Origin: Crocinitomicaceae bacterium | GTDB taxonomy: Bacteria > Bacteroidota > Bacteroidia > Flavobacteriales_G > Salibacteraceae | Assembly (NCBI GenBank): GCA_002713215.1 | Contig: PAVO01000005.1 | Location: 62,001-126,000 of the forward strand | DNA: 64,000 nucleotides | Direction of reading: 5' to 3' | Shown here: positions 37,357-47,023 of the stretch, in pieces | How positions within the stretch are numbered: the first letter of the stretch is position 1 | How the letters are laid out: the number at the start of each line of letters is the position of its first letter | Notes under the pieces: model-generated | Databases searched by the model: none | The model's input: the letters and a program-made list of their open reading frames with translations, nothing else | Told to the model about the DNA's origin: nothing | Made by a program: the position numbers and the translations under genes

Positions 37357-38142
37357 TTAGGACTGATGTGTTTCGACAATATTTTCGGGAAGATAAGAAA
37401 AGAAGGTGTCTCCACGTAATCCTAATCTTAAGGTCTCCAATGGAATTACCTCATCCGGGCCAATATTACCTAAATTGGCATTGGCTCCCAAAAGTTTAAT
37501 AAACCAGACTTGTTGAGGCTTCTTGGGTGCTTCCCACATGATGTCATCCTTGTCAACAGCGGCGAGTATCTTGTTCACCAAAAGTGTATGTGCCGTTCCA
37601 TTGGGGCGGTAAATACCCACATTTCCCGATTCACGAGCTTCGGCAATAACCTTCCACGATCCCGCTTGCAATTCCTTGGTCATCATGGAAATCCACTTGC
37701 CCGGACTTATAAATATGCCCTCTTCCTTGCTGCCAACCTCACTTAGAACCGTAAAATCTTTGGAGAGTCGTTGAATTAATTCACACTTTTTATCGTGTTC
37801 AATGCTAATGGAACCATCCGAAACCTCACAGGTTTCAAGTCCAAGTTCGTTCATTAGCTTGATATAGTCATCAATCTTATCCCTAACCAGAAAGGCTTCA
37901 AACAAAGTTCCGCCAACATAGACTTTAAGGTTGGCTTCGTGATAGAGCTTTATTTTTTCTTTTAGGCTATTGGTGACGTAAGAAGTGCCAAACCCCAACT
38001 TTACAATATCGGTAAGCATGCCACTTTTATCAATGAAGTTCTCTACTTCTCTTATGCTAAGCCCCTTATCCATCATCATGGTAAGGCCATTATCCCTTGG
38101 TTTAGCGGGTCTTTCCGGAATGAAAGGAAGTGTAAAATTCAT
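37357..38142 (-). CDS. Phosphosulfolactate synthase family protein (ComA-like)
   Basis: 261 residues similar to the ComA family, which adds sulfite to phosphoenolpyruvate: GLTMMMDKGLSIREVENF, KLGFGTSYV, VYVGGTLFEAF and a central EVSDGSISI are typical. Coenzyme M is not made by Bacteroidota, so in this phylum the product may feed sulfonate (sulfolactate) or a sulfolipid-type precursor; that is inference. It starts 1 bp after the TPR gene stop and shares its operon with the rhodanese. Confidence 0.82.
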   Translation of the reverse strand: MNFTLPFIPERPAKPRDNGLTMMMDKGLSIREVENFIDKSGMLTDIVKLGFGTSYVTNSLKEKIKLYHEANLKVYVGGTLFEAFLVRDKIDDYIKLMNELGLETCEVSDGSISIEHDKKCELIQRLSKDFTVLSEVGSKEEGIFISPGKWISMMTKELQAGSWKVIAEARESGNVGIYRPNGTAHTLLVNKILAAVDKDDIMWEAPKKPQQVWFIKLLGANANLGNIGPDEVIPLETLRLGLRGDTFFSYLPENIVETHQS

Positions 38143-38143
38143 A

Positions 38144-39550
38144 TTAAAATTGTTCGAAAAATTCTTTTATCTCCTGATCGTTTCTAAACGCTTCGCAAAA
38201 GTCGTACAATTGATTCAATTGATTGGGAGATTCCATAAAAGCATTGTTCCAATGATTAAATGCGCCTATCTTATCTCCTGTCATATACAAATATGCACCA
38301 GCCCTGTAATTCAAATCAGCAACCTTACCAGTTAGCGATATTCCACTTTGAATGACTTCAACAGCCTCTTCCAGTTGTCCGTTGTCCCAAAGCATTGCTG
38401 AATAATCGAGAAATACCTCCCAGTTTTCAGGATCCAGCTTAATAACCTTTTTAAAGGCACGTTGAGCTTCTTTAAAGAAACCAAGGCCCTGACATACATT
38501 TCCGTAAGTGTGTTGCAATCCAGGCCTTTCAGGACAGTATTTCAATCCTTTCTCACAATATTCGAAAGACTCGTCCAGCTTGTCAACTAAGTAATAGCAA
38601 TTACTAGCCCCCTCAATTGCGTCAGCATTTTGATCGTCATGTTTTAATGCCTTGTCATAGTTTTCTATGGCAAGTTCATATTTTTCAAGTTCCTCGTAAC
38701 ACTCACCAATATTGCAATAGGTAGGTGCAGAAGGGCCTTCAAGCTCAAGGGTAACCTCAAACGCCTCAATAGCTTTGTCAAACTTTTCCAATCGGGCCAG
38801 GATACTTCCCTTATTAAACCAACCTGAAGAAAACTCGGCATAGGAAATTACCGAATACTCGTAGGCATGAAGTGCATTTACCAAACTGTTATTCACCGAG
38901 TGCAGGTTGCCCAGGTTGAACCAGGCATGGTGATTATAAGGTTGTAATTCAAGAAAATCGTTAAAAAAGCCAATGCCCTGGTCAACCAAACCTTCGCCTT
39001 CAAATACTATGGCTATCTCATACAACCCCTCGTTACTATTGGGGTATTTTTCTATGAGCTTCTTTAACCAATATATGCTTTGATTGGGTTTGTCCAGATT
39101 CAAACATTCAACAGAAATTTGAATGTAAAGGTGAAAATCTTCATCTTGACTCGTTTTGGAAAGCCCCCTTTTATAACACTCCAATGCTTTGAAGGATTGT
39201 CCAAAGCGGCTATGTATTTCACCCATAAGAGTTGGGATTTCTGCATCAAATGGATTGGCTTTTTCCATTTTTTTGAGCATTAAAATCGCCTGACTCGGGT
39301 TGTTTTTTTCGCTTAACAATTCGGCTTCTTTCAACGACAATTGCAGAGCTGCCGGATGCTGATTCTTTGCAAAGTTGAGAGCTTTGGTGGCCTTATCTAG
39401 TTTAAGAACAGAAAGATAGTATTCAATCATTCCTTCCCATTCGGACACATCGAAATAATAATAAGCCGAGTCGCTAAACATGTCTTCCAGCTTCACGAAT
39501 CGTTCTTCGTTGTTATTATTTCCTAAGGATGGATCGAAATCTTCTTTCAT
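38144..39550 (-). CDS. TPR repeat protein, 468 aa
   Basis: At least ten tetratricopeptide repeats of 34 residues run from about residue 40 to 440 (for example PTYCNIGECYEELEKYELAIENYDKAL and related units), with no signal peptide or membrane helix, so a cytoplasmic scaffold is likely. Partners cannot be named. The ATG at 39550 is favoured: the in-frame TTG at 39577 overlaps a -7 box (39575-39582). It is the first gene of the operon leading to aroE. Confidence 0.85.
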   Translation of the reverse strand: MKEDFDPSLGNNNNEERFVKLEDMFSDSAYYYFDVSEWEGMIEYYLSVLKLDKATKALNFAKNQHPAALQLSLKEAELLSEKNNPSQAILMLKKMEKANPFDAEIPTLMGEIHSRFGQSFKALECYKRGLSKTSQDEDFHLYIQISVECLNLDKPNQSIYWLKKLIEKYPNSNEGLYEIAIVFEGEGLVDQGIGFFNDFLELQPYNHHAWFNLGNLHSVNNSLVNALHAYEYSVISYAEFSSGWFNKGSILARLEKFDKAIEAFEVTLELEGPSAPTYCNIGECYEELEKYELAIENYDKALKHDDQNADAIEGASNCYYLVDKLDESFEYCEKGLKYCPERPGLQHTYGNVCQGLGFFKEAQRAFKKVIKLDPENWEVFLDYSAMLWDNGQLEEAVEVIQSGISLTGKVADLNYRAGAYLYMTGDKIGAFNHWNNAFMESPNQLNQLYDFCEAFRNDQEIKEFFEQF

Positions 39551-39574
39551 ACGAGTGATACCGTACTCTTGAAA

Positions 39575-39582
39575 CAAATGTA
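39575..39582 (-). promoter_or_regulatory. -7 promoter box for the TPR-comA-aroE operon
   Basis: TACATTTG on the minus strand matches TAnnTTTG, about 25 bp before the ATG at 39550. A TTG lies 27 bp upstream, a little far. The position also excludes a start codon at 39577. Confidence 0.5.
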
Positions 39583-39884
39583 AGTGATTTGCTAAGCCAG
39601 CTTAATACCCAAAACGGGATTTCTCAAAAAGTAATTAACAGCAGATTTTTAGATTGAATTCTTTAGATCAATGAATGACCACAGTCCATAAAATTAAATT
39701 GAGTAGAATGAGTTGTCACGAAAAGTGGAGTTAATGTATTGGATTGATAATCTTTAATTTACCAACATAGAATGAGGGTTTTATTTGAATGATTTTTTTT
39801 GGTTCGAATTTCATAATTTGAGTTGGTTGAAGAATTTGTGGCATCCAATTACTTTGGTTTTGCAATACTTATTAACGCCTCCAA

Positions 39885-39911
39885 TTGGAGGATTCATTAG
39901 AATTATATTTG
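39885..39911 (+). promoter_or_regulatory. Promoter of the phosphosugar mutase operon
   Basis: TTG at 39885-39887, 16-bp spacer, and the -7 box TATATTTG at 39904-39911, 23 bp before the ATG at 39935. The location between the in-frame upstream ATG (39785) and 39935 supports 39935 as the true start. Confidence 0.6.
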
Positions 39912-39934
39912 TTGGCTGTTTTTTAAAAATAAGA

Positions 39935-41323
39935 ATGACACTAATTAAGTCAATCTCTGGCATTAGAGGTACAATAGGAGGAAGGCCTGGTGAAGGTTTA
40001 TCCCCATTAGATGTAGTAAAATTCTCATCTGCTTTTGGAACCTGGGTTTCCCGGAATAGTGATAATCAACGTTTGAAAATCGTAATAGGAAGAGATGCAA
40101 GAATTTCTGGTTCTTTGGTTAGCGGTTTGGTGAGTGCCTCACTTCAAAGCCTTGGGATTGATGTAATCGATTTAGGCCTTACGACCACCCCTACGGTAGA
40201 AGTTGCTGTGGTTGAGGAAGTAGCCGATGCGGGTATAATTCTTACCGCAAGTCACAATCCCAAGCAATGGAACGCACTTAAGCTTTTAAACGCAAAGGGA
40301 GAGTTTATTGATGCAACAGACGGTGCTGAGGTGCTAAGCATTGCGGATGCTGAGGATTTTGAATTTGCTACGGTAAATCAATTGGGCAAGTACCTTCAAA
40401 ACGACACCTATTTACACAAGCACATTCAAATGGTGGTTAATCTACCATTGGTTGATGTTGAAGCTATTCGTTCACGAAAATTTAAAGTGGTTGTTGACGC
40501 AGTAAACTCCACCGGTGGAATTTATATTCCGGCACTATTACGTGATTTAGGAGTGGAAGAGGTTATCCAATTGCATTGTCAGCCTACAGGAGAATTTGCA
40601 CATAACCCTGAGCCTATTCCTGAAAACCTTACCGAAATATCGGCGGCAGTAAAGAAGTATAATGCGCATTTGGGAATTGTTGTAGATCCTGATGTGGATC
40701 GTCTGGCTTTGGTTAATGAAGACGGAGAAATGTTTGGAGAAGAGTATACCCTGGTAGCTGTTGCAGATTACGTACTTTCCCATACTCCGGGAAATACGGT
40801 ATCTAATTTATCTTCTACCAGAGCGTTAAGAGACATTACTGAAAAGTATAATAGGTCTTATTCGGCTTCAGCAGTAGGAGAAGTGAATGTGGTTGCTGAG
40901 ATGAAGGAGATCAAAGCCGTTATTGGTGGAGAGGGTAATGGAGGAATCATATACCCGGAATTGCACTACGGTAGAGATGCACTGGTTGGGATTGCTTTGT
41001 TCCTGACACATTTGGCTAAATCGAAAAAAACCATGTCCATTCTTAAGGCTACCTATCCTCACTATCACATTTCGAAAAACAAGATCGAGCTTACTCCGGA
41101 TATTGATGTAGACAAGGTATTGTCGGATGTGAAATCGAAATACAAAAATTATCCAATTAATACAATAGACGGTGTTAAGATTGAATTTGATAACGAATGG
41201 GTTCATTTAAGAAAATCAAACACCGAACCTATTATTAGAATATATACCGAAAGTGATAGTATTAGTACAGCCAATAACCTGGCCAATAAGATAATTAGCG
41301 ATATTAAAGAAATCATAAAATAG
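39935..41323 (+). CDS. glmM: Phosphoglucosamine mutase-like alpha-phosphohexomutase
   Basis: 462 residues with the order typical of alpha-D-phosphohexomutases: TASHNPKQWNALK holding the phosphorylated Ser in the TxSHNP motif, the metal loop DPDVDRLAL, and the C-terminal sugar-phosphate loop RKSNTEPIIRIYTES. Interconverts glucosamine-6-P and glucosamine-1-P for peptidoglycan and lipid A precursors, if it is GlmM; a phosphomannomutase role is possible. It opens a plus-strand operon with a 3-bp gap to the desulfurase gene. Confidence 0.85.
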   Translation: MTLIKSISGIRGTIGGRPGEGLSPLDVVKFSSAFGTWVSRNSDNQRLKIVIGRDARISGSLVSGLVSASLQSLGIDVIDLGLTTTPTVEVAVVEEVADAGIILTASHNPKQWNALKLLNAKGEFIDATDGAEVLSIADAEDFEFATVNQLGKYLQNDTYLHKHIQMVVNLPLVDVEAIRSRKFKVVVDAVNSTGGIYIPALLRDLGVEEVIQLHCQPTGEFAHNPEPIPENLTEISAAVKKYNAHLGIVVDPDVDRLALVNEDGEMFGEEYTLVAVADYVLSHTPGNTVSNLSSTRALRDITEKYNRSYSASAVGEVNVVAEMKEIKAVIGGEGNGGIIYPELHYGRDALVGIALFLTHLAKSKKTMSILKATYPHYHISKNKIELTPDIDVDKVLSDVKSKYKNYPINTIDGVKIEFDNEWVHLRKSNTEPIIRIYTESDSISTANNLANKIISDIKEIIK

Positions 41324-41326
41324 AAC

Positions 41327-42457
41327 ATGAGAGCTTATCTAGACAACGCCGCCACCACGCCGCTAGACCCTCAAGTTGTAGAAGAAATGGTTCCGGTAAT
41401 GCAAGATGCTTATGGAAACCCTTCATCGGCGCATGCATTTGGAAGAGAGGTTAAAGCCAAAATTGAACGCTCCAGGAGATCGATAGCAAAATGGTTAAAT
41501 GTTTCTCCTTCGGAAATAATATTTACCAGTGGAGGTACAGAAGCCGATAACATGGCTATTCGCTGTTCGTTTGATTCCCTGGACATCGAACACGCTATAA
41601 CTACAGACATTGAACATCATGCTACTTTAGATACACTGGAGGATGTATGCGAAAAGAAGGGGATTAAACTAAGCAAAGTCCGGTTAGATGACAAGGGTTA
41701 CGTCGATATGGATCATTTGGAAAAACTATTAGCTTCCAATGGACGTTCCTTTGTGTCGATTATGCATGCCAATAACGAAATTGGTAATATGGTTGACTTG
41801 GAATTTGTAGGGGATTTGTGCAAGAAATATGACGCCATTTTGCTTTCGGATACGGTGCAAACCATGGCCCATTTTCCATTCGATTTTAGTAAACTGAAGG
41901 TGCACTTCGCTACTTGTTCGGCCCATAAGTTTCATGGTCCTAAGGGAGCTGGGTTCCTTTATATGAACAAGAATTTGAAAGTACCTTCTTTAATGACCGG
42001 AGGTGGTCAGGAAAGAGGAATGCGACCAGGTACTGAAAATGTTTACGGCATTGTTGGATTGGCAAAGGCACTTGATGTAGCCTGTGAACATGTCAACGAA
42101 CACATGGAGCATGTTAAGGGGTTAAAGTACTACATGATGGATGCTTTGGAAGCCAGAATTCCAGGTGTTATGTTCAACGGTGACCCCAGAGGCAATTCAC
42201 TCTATACGGTACTTAACGTCAGTTTACCACCCAATGAAAAATCGGGAATGTTGTTGTTCAATTTAGATATAATGGGAATTGCCTGTAGTGGGGGAAGTGC
42301 CTGCTCAAGTGGAGCATCCATTGGATCACATGTATTGAGCGGAATCAATGCTGACGTTAACCGACAATCGGTTCGTTTTTCATTTTCCCGCTTTACCACC
42401 AGGGAAGAAATTGATTTTACTCTAGACAAATTAGAGGAGTTTTATAAAGAACACTAG
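41327..42457 (+). CDS. Cysteine desulfurase family protein
   Basis: PLP enzyme of 376 residues that removes sulfur from cysteine for Fe-S cluster or tRNA thiolation. The PLP lysine is in CSAHKFHGPKGAGFLY, and the catalytic Cys is in CSGGSACSSGA, with RPGTEN just before. DNAATTPLDPQVVEEM is the standard start. IscS/NifS subfamily is likely; no isc/suf genes flank it, which in Bacteroidota is common for the tRNA-related copy. Close spacing (3 and 18 bp) places it within the operon. Confidence 0.92.
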   Translation: MRAYLDNAATTPLDPQVVEEMVPVMQDAYGNPSSAHAFGREVKAKIERSRRSIAKWLNVSPSEIIFTSGGTEADNMAIRCSFDSLDIEHAITTDIEHHATLDTLEDVCEKKGIKLSKVRLDDKGYVDMDHLEKLLASNGRSFVSIMHANNEIGNMVDLEFVGDLCKKYDAILLSDTVQTMAHFPFDFSKLKVHFATCSAHKFHGPKGAGFLYMNKNLKVPSLMTGGGQERGMRPGTENVYGIVGLAKALDVACEHVNEHMEHVKGLKYYMMDALEARIPGVMFNGDPRGNSLYTVLNVSLPPNEKSGMLLFNLDIMGIACSGGSACSSGASIGSHVLSGINADVNRQSVRFSFSRFTTREEIDFTLDKLEEFYKEH

Positions 42458-42475
42458 AATGCAGATCTTCAGCTA

Positions 42476-43993
42476 ATGTTTGAGTTTGTTCGAAAATACA
42501 AAGCTGAAAAACCGCTGTTCCTTCTACTTGTAGTTGCGTTAATCCCGCGAATAATTTCTATTTTGTTTTCGAAAGGGTATGGTATGCACGACGACCATTA
42601 CCTAATTGTTGAAGCAGCACAAAGCTGGGTAGATGGATACGATTACAATTCGTGGTTACCCAAAAACAGGCCCAACTCCGATCCCACCGGTCATTCCTGG
42701 TTTTACGTTGGTCTGCATTATTACTTTTTTCTTTTTCTTGACCTTATAAACCTTGGTGAGCCAGGTACCAAAATGTTTATCGTGCGGTTGTTGCATGGGT
42801 TTTATTCATTGCTGGCACTGCCACCGCTATACTATATCGGAAAGCAGATTAGCAATAAGGATTTAGCATTTAAAGCGGTATTGGTTTATGGTTTGTTGTG
42901 GTTTTTACCCATTCTAAGTGTTAGAAATTTAGTGGAACTTGTTAGTGTTCCTCCCTTGTTGTGGGCGACCTGGCTGCTCGTAAAAAACGATAATCAAAAG
43001 ATCAAAAATGTAGTCCTGGCTGGATTACTTATGGGAGTTGCAATGAGCATTCGCCTTCATATGAGTTTGTTTATAGGTGGAATTGGATTGGTGTTGTTGT
43101 TTAAAAAGAGGCTGGTACATGCGATTGTATTTGGTATTAGTGTGGTTGTTTCTCTTTTTGTTACTCAAATCGGCGATATAATACTATGGGGACGACCATT
43201 TGCCGAGATTGGAGAATACATTGCCTATAACCTGGCCAATAAAACAAGTTATTTTAATGCGCCCTGGTACCAATATTTCGGGACTATCGTTGGCCTGCTG
43301 CTTCCTCCGTTAAGCCTGGTATGGTTAATCGGCTACCTGGGATCATGGAAGAAATATGCCCTGCTGTTTTGGCCTTCCTTTATCTTTTTTGCCTTTCACT
43401 GCTATTTCCCCAACAAGCAGGAACGGTTCATTCTGCCGGTATTTCCATTTCTTGTTTTATTGGGTACCATTGGTTGGTATCGATTTATTGAAAAGAAAAA
43501 CAGTGATGGTTGGAGAAAAACGAATACCTGGTTTTACCGAATATTCTGGGGGTTGAATATCCTTTTATTATTGGTTGTATCTCCATCATACAGTAAAAAA
43601 AGCAGGGTAGAAAGCATGGAGTTTTTTGCTACTCAACCCAATTACCAGGGAGTAATTGTTGAGTACTCCATGGAGTATGATGTTCCTATGCTTCCCAGGT
43701 TTTACGCCCAGGCATGGAATACAATATTCTATTTATCAAAAGATCCGGAGTATACCAACAAACAAATTGAAAAGTTTAATAAACGTACCCAAGAAACCAG
43801 GCCCAATCACGTTTTATTTTTCGAGGATACCGATCTGGCCAATAGGGAAGAGCAGTTTAAAAAAACGTTTAATTGTGAGCTTGAATACCTGACTCGAAGA
43901 GAACCCAGTTATTTGGATGCCCTTTTACACAAATTGAATCCAAATAACAGCAATGAGACTGCACTTATTTATCTAATAAAATACAACCAATGA
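42476..43993 (+). CDS. GT-C fold membrane glycosyltransferase
   Basis: 505 residues with about ten membrane helices and the first-loop acidic motif GMHDDHYLIVEAAQSW, which matches the GT39/ArnT-like group that uses polyprenyl-phosphate sugars on the outer face of the inner membrane. The C-terminal part (about residues 385-505) is soluble with no recognisable domain. The sugar and acceptor are unknown. Its stop overlaps the metallo-hydrolase ATG by 4 bp, so the two are coupled. Confidence 0.78.
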   Translation: MFEFVRKYKAEKPLFLLLVVALIPRIISILFSKGYGMHDDHYLIVEAAQSWVDGYDYNSWLPKNRPNSDPTGHSWFYVGLHYYFFLFLDLINLGEPGTKMFIVRLLHGFYSLLALPPLYYIGKQISNKDLAFKAVLVYGLLWFLPILSVRNLVELVSVPPLLWATWLLVKNDNQKIKNVVLAGLLMGVAMSIRLHMSLFIGGIGLVLLFKKRLVHAIVFGISVVVSLFVTQIGDIILWGRPFAEIGEYIAYNLANKTSYFNAPWYQYFGTIVGLLLPPLSLVWLIGYLGSWKKYALLFWPSFIFFAFHCYFPNKQERFILPVFPFLVLLGTIGWYRFIEKKNSDGWRKTNTWFYRIFWGLNILLLLVVSPSYSKKSRVESMEFFATQPNYQGVIVEYSMEYDVPMLPRFYAQAWNTIFYLSKDPEYTNKQIEKFNKRTQETRPNHVLFFEDTDLANREEQFKKTFNCELEYLTRREPSYLDALLHKLNPNNSNETALIYLIKYNQ

Positions 43994-44754
43994 GAGTAGT
44001 TTTTTTAGGAACAGGTACTTCGCAAGGTATTCCGGTTATTGGAAATGATCATCCGGTTTGCCATTCTACCGACACCAGGGACAAGAGATTAAGGACTTCA
44101 GTTTACCTGGAGACTGATGAATTGAACCTGGTGATAGACACCGGCCCCGATTTCAGGCAGCAAATGCTAAGTAATAATATTCAACGGGTTGATGCTGTAC
44201 TATATACTCATGAGCATAGCGATCACGTTGCAGGTTTTGATGATATCCGTCCTTTTAATTTCAAGCAAAAGACCGATATGCCTATGTATGGGGATATTCG
44301 AGTATGTAATGCGTTGAGAAGGAGTTTTCCCTATGCATTTGAAACAGAGAATAAATATCCTGGGGCTCCGGGAGCTATTTTGAATGAAATTGAAAATAAG
44401 CCGTTTAGCATTGGTGGACTTGAGGTACTTCCCATTGAAGTGATGCACATGAATTTGCCGGTATTAGGATATCGAATTAAGGATTTTACATATATCACTG
44501 ATGCGAAGTCTATTGCAGATCAGGAATTAGAAAAAATAAAAGGCTCTAAGGTTTTGGTTTTGAATGCCCTTCGCAAAGAGATACATTATTCCCATTTCAA
44601 TTTAGAAGAGGCACTGAAAATCGTCGAGAAAACCAAACCAGAGCGCGCATATTTTGTTCACATTAGTCATCTCCTTGGATTTCACAAAGAAGTTTCTAGG
44701 GAATTGCCAGAAAACGTTTTTCTTGCCTACGATGGGCTTAATATAAATGTATGA
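43990..44754 (+). CDS. MBL-fold metallo-hydrolase, PhnP-like
   Basis: 254 residues with the metal motif HEHSDHVAGFDD (HxHxDH) and further ligands (His in VEVMHMNLPVLGYR, Asp in YITDAKSI, His in YFVHISHLLG). The N-terminal FLGTGTSQGIPVIGN is typical of the PhnP/cyclic phosphodiesterase subfamily. Likely a phosphodiesterase with Zn or Mn; the biological substrate is not evident, because no phosphonate genes are near. It overlaps the GT-C gene (4 bp) and the endonuclease gene (4 bp). Confidence 0.88.
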   Translation: MRVVFLGTGTSQGIPVIGNDHPVCHSTDTRDKRLRTSVYLETDELNLVIDTGPDFRQQMLSNNIQRVDAVLYTHEHSDHVAGFDDIRPFNFKQKTDMPMYGDIRVCNALRRSFPYAFETENKYPGAPGAILNEIENKPFSIGGLEVLPIEVMHMNLPVLGYRIKDFTYITDAKSIADQELEKIKGSKVLVLNALRKEIHYSHFNLEEALKIVEKTKPERAYFVHISHLLGFHKEVSRELPENVFLAYDGLNINV

Positions 44755-46367
44755 TTATGAAGAGGTTGGTAGTATTTTTTTGGTTATTAAGTTTTGGAAT
44801 AAGCCTTACGGGTCAGCAGCATGATTTTGGAAATGTAAATGAACTTACGGTTAAAAAGGACACCATTACGTACACACTTACAGGCTCAATCACAACATCT
44901 TATTGGCTGTACTTTAAACTTACTGAACAGAAACCTTACGCCGGAGTATCGTTGCTTTTGGATTCGATTAAAACCGGAACGGGAACAGATCTGAAAATAA
45001 AAATACCGGTAGAATTTGCACCCAAACAAAACCTGGAATACAAAGGGTTGTTAACGGTTGAAAACCAGAACAGCGTTTTGGGGGTTGTTTCAATCTCAGG
45101 GCAGGGAATATTCTCAAATAGCTACTATGCTTCCACAAGGAATAAAACAGCTGAGGTTTTAAAAGCGGCTCTAAAATCGAAAACAGGACAAGGGTATGTT
45201 AGTTTAGGTTATAAAAATGCTCGTATCGAAATGTTCAGTAAGATTGACAATTGGAAAATTAATGGAAGAGGAAGTAGTGTAAATAAGGTTGAGTGCATTT
45301 ATACCGGTAGATCGATAATAAACTATCCTTTTAATACATCTGACCTGGTAAAATCACCTTGGAATTTTAATACTGAACATACGTTTCCTCAAAGTAAATT
45401 TGGCTCTTCCAATCCTATGCAATCCGATCTTCATCATTTATTTCCTTCCGATGCCAATGAAAATGGTAAAAGAGGAAGTCTTCCATTTGGTATTGGAAGC
45501 GGAAAATATGAGCCACGAAATGAACAGAAAGGTTCAACAGCGAGGGCAATGAGTTATTTTGTTCTCAGGTACCAGGATTATGGATCGTTTTATTCCGGAC
45601 AGGAAAGTGTTTTAAGACAATGGATGAAAACATATCCACCATCTCAAATAGATATTAAGAGAAACAATGATATTTATGCCCTTCAAAGGAACCGAAACCC
45701 CTTTGTAGATTATCCACAGTTTCTGGATCGAATTTCCTCGATTTCCGGGACGGCCGTTGATGAAAAAATTACGTCCTTGCAAATGAGTAGGTCGTTGAGG
45801 CACCAAAGTGGTGATACGGCAAAAGAATTTGGTGTGTACCGATGGAAACATATTCTTTACAACTCAGGAAATCAGAGTATTACAGTTGATGCTATTTTTT
45901 CGGCACATGATAATATGAATTGGCAGGCTAGCATTAATGGGGGAGGAAGAACAGTAATTCAACCAAATGAAAAGCACCAATTTGAAGTAGCTTATCGGAC
46001 GGGATATGGAGCCGGTTATCGTGAATTAGGCGATTCTATAATCATTAAAACCAATGCCATCGGATACCAAAGAATGGCATTTTATCTATCGGCCATTGTA
46101 GAAGGCGCGGGTAGTGTTGGAGAACATAATGAGAAATTAGAGTTAGGGGTTTATCCCAATCCGGTTTTGAATGAATTGTATTTGGAATTTAATGGAACGA
46201 TGGTGCCCAGAATCGTTCAAATTATTGACCTGCAAGGGAAAACCGTATTAAATCAAACTAAAGATTTTAACCAAATGGATGTCTCTGATTTGCGTTCGGG
46301 TGAGTACATGGTTCGGTTGACTTTTCAGGATAACTCTACCCGAATTAGTCGTTTTTTAAAGCAATAA
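44751..46367 (+). CDS. Secreted endonuclease I with T9SS sorting domain
   Basis: 538 residues in order: signal peptide; an Ig-like ASPM/SPD-2/Hydin-type segment (about 25-125); an endonuclease I (EndA/NucM) His-Me-finger domain with NTEHTFPQSKFG, MQSDLHHLFPSDANENGKR and GSLPFG; another beta segment; and a type A sorting domain (LGVYPNPVLNELYLEFNG to the C-terminus). Likely a cell-surface or released DNase/RNase for nucleic acid scavenging. It is translationally coupled to the metallo-hydrolase gene. ATG 44751 or 44757 cannot be separated. Confidence 0.9.
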   Translation: MIMKRLVVFFWLLSFGISLTGQQHDFGNVNELTVKKDTITYTLTGSITTSYWLYFKLTEQKPYAGVSLLLDSIKTGTGTDLKIKIPVEFAPKQNLEYKGLLTVENQNSVLGVVSISGQGIFSNSYYASTRNKTAEVLKAALKSKTGQGYVSLGYKNARIEMFSKIDNWKINGRGSSVNKVECIYTGRSIINYPFNTSDLVKSPWNFNTEHTFPQSKFGSSNPMQSDLHHLFPSDANENGKRGSLPFGIGSGKYEPRNEQKGSTARAMSYFVLRYQDYGSFYSGQESVLRQWMKTYPPSQIDIKRNNDIYALQRNRNPFVDYPQFLDRISSISGTAVDEKITSLQMSRSLRHQSGDTAKEFGVYRWKHILYNSGNQSITVDAIFSAHDNMNWQASINGGGRTVIQPNEKHQFEVAYRTGYGAGYRELGDSIIIKTNAIGYQRMAFYLSAIVEGAGSVGEHNEKLELGVYPNPVLNELYLEFNGTMVPRIVQIIDLQGKTVLNQTKDFNQMDVSDLRSGEYMVRLTFQDNSTRISRFLKQ

Positions 46368-46369
46368 CC

Positions 46370-47023
46370 CTAACGATTTCTGCTGTAGTAATTGAGCGAA
46401 AATCCAAAGCGGTAGGGAGCCAGAATAATCATGGTATCATTATAGAATGTAACTACCTGGGTCGAATGTGTATCGAGTTGAATTTTACCCGGTTCGCTAA
46501 AATACCAGGTTGTAGTATCCTTGAAGCTTCCATTTAAGTTTTCAATAATTGCTACACTATCCCTTAAAAGTTGGGTTCTGTAATTAAGATCGGTTCGCTC
46601 AATTATTTTGCTTGCGAAAATAGCTTCATTGGTGGTTGGGAAACTCTCATCGTGTCCAAGGAATCGATAGAGCGTCCACTCTCCAAGTAGATCCTCTTGG
46701 TTTGGAGATCTTACTTCCAAACTGAAATTTGAAGTAGCTGACTCCGTCGAGTTGTTGTCTGAGCTAAAAGACTCAACTGAAATGGAGTAGGTGCGTGTAA
46801 AATAATATTGTTTGACAATGGTATTGTTTACCAAAACCTGGGGCGTGCCATCGTCAAAGTCGATAAAAGACTGTTTGAAGTTTTCCGAACAGTTTACTAC
46901 GGTCACGGGTTGCCCCACATAGGGGTTGTCTGGTGTTGCAAAAACGCAGGCTTCTACCTTGTCTTTTTTGCAGGAAAAAGAGGTTAGCAGGATTATGAAG
47001 AATAAAAGGTATTTAACTTTCAT
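46370..47023 (-). CDS. Lipoprotein with PKD-like and lipocalin-like regions
   Basis: 217 residues: leader KYLLFFIILLTSFSC with Cys as lipobox residue; a PKD-like segment with VVNCSENFKQSFIDFDDGTP; then LLGEWTLYRF and several strands ending NYYSRNR, which resemble a calycin-like barrel. It is a paralogue of the next upstream gene (47020-47712), which shares the segment CSEN and the strand order. The 4-bp overlap of the two genes (ATGA) suggests coupling. Function unknown; membrane-anchored. Confidence 0.75.
   Translation of the reverse strand: MKVKYLLFFIILLTSFSCKKDKVEACVFATPDNPYVGQPVTVVNCSENFKQSFIDFDDGTPQVLVNNTIVKQYYFTRTYSISVESFSSDNNSTESATSNFSLEVRSPNQEDLLGEWTLYRFLGHDESFPTTNEAIFASKIIERTDLNYRTQLLRDSVAIIENLNGSFKDTTTWYFSEPGKIQLDTHSTQVVTFYNDTMIILAPYRFGFSLNYYSRNR

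Larger units (their letters stand above)
39551..39934. other. Divergent intergenic region
   Basis: A 384-bp AT-rich region between the TPR operon (minus) and the phosphosugar mutase operon (plus). It holds the two promoter boxes at 39575-39582 and 39885-39911. I saw no RNA gene or repeat. The open frame from 39785 into the mutase encodes a non-conserved Trp/Phe-rich stretch and is not a credible extension. Confidence 0.6.

Noticed and set aside
37357-38142. Coenzyme M biosynthesis
   Set aside because: The ComA-like gene is present but other coenzyme M genes are not, and Bacteroidota do not make coenzyme M.
39785-39934. N-terminal extension of the phosphosugar mutase by 50 residues
   Set aside because: The extra part is Trp/Phe-rich and not conserved, and a promoter with a good -7 box lies inside it; the true start is 39935.
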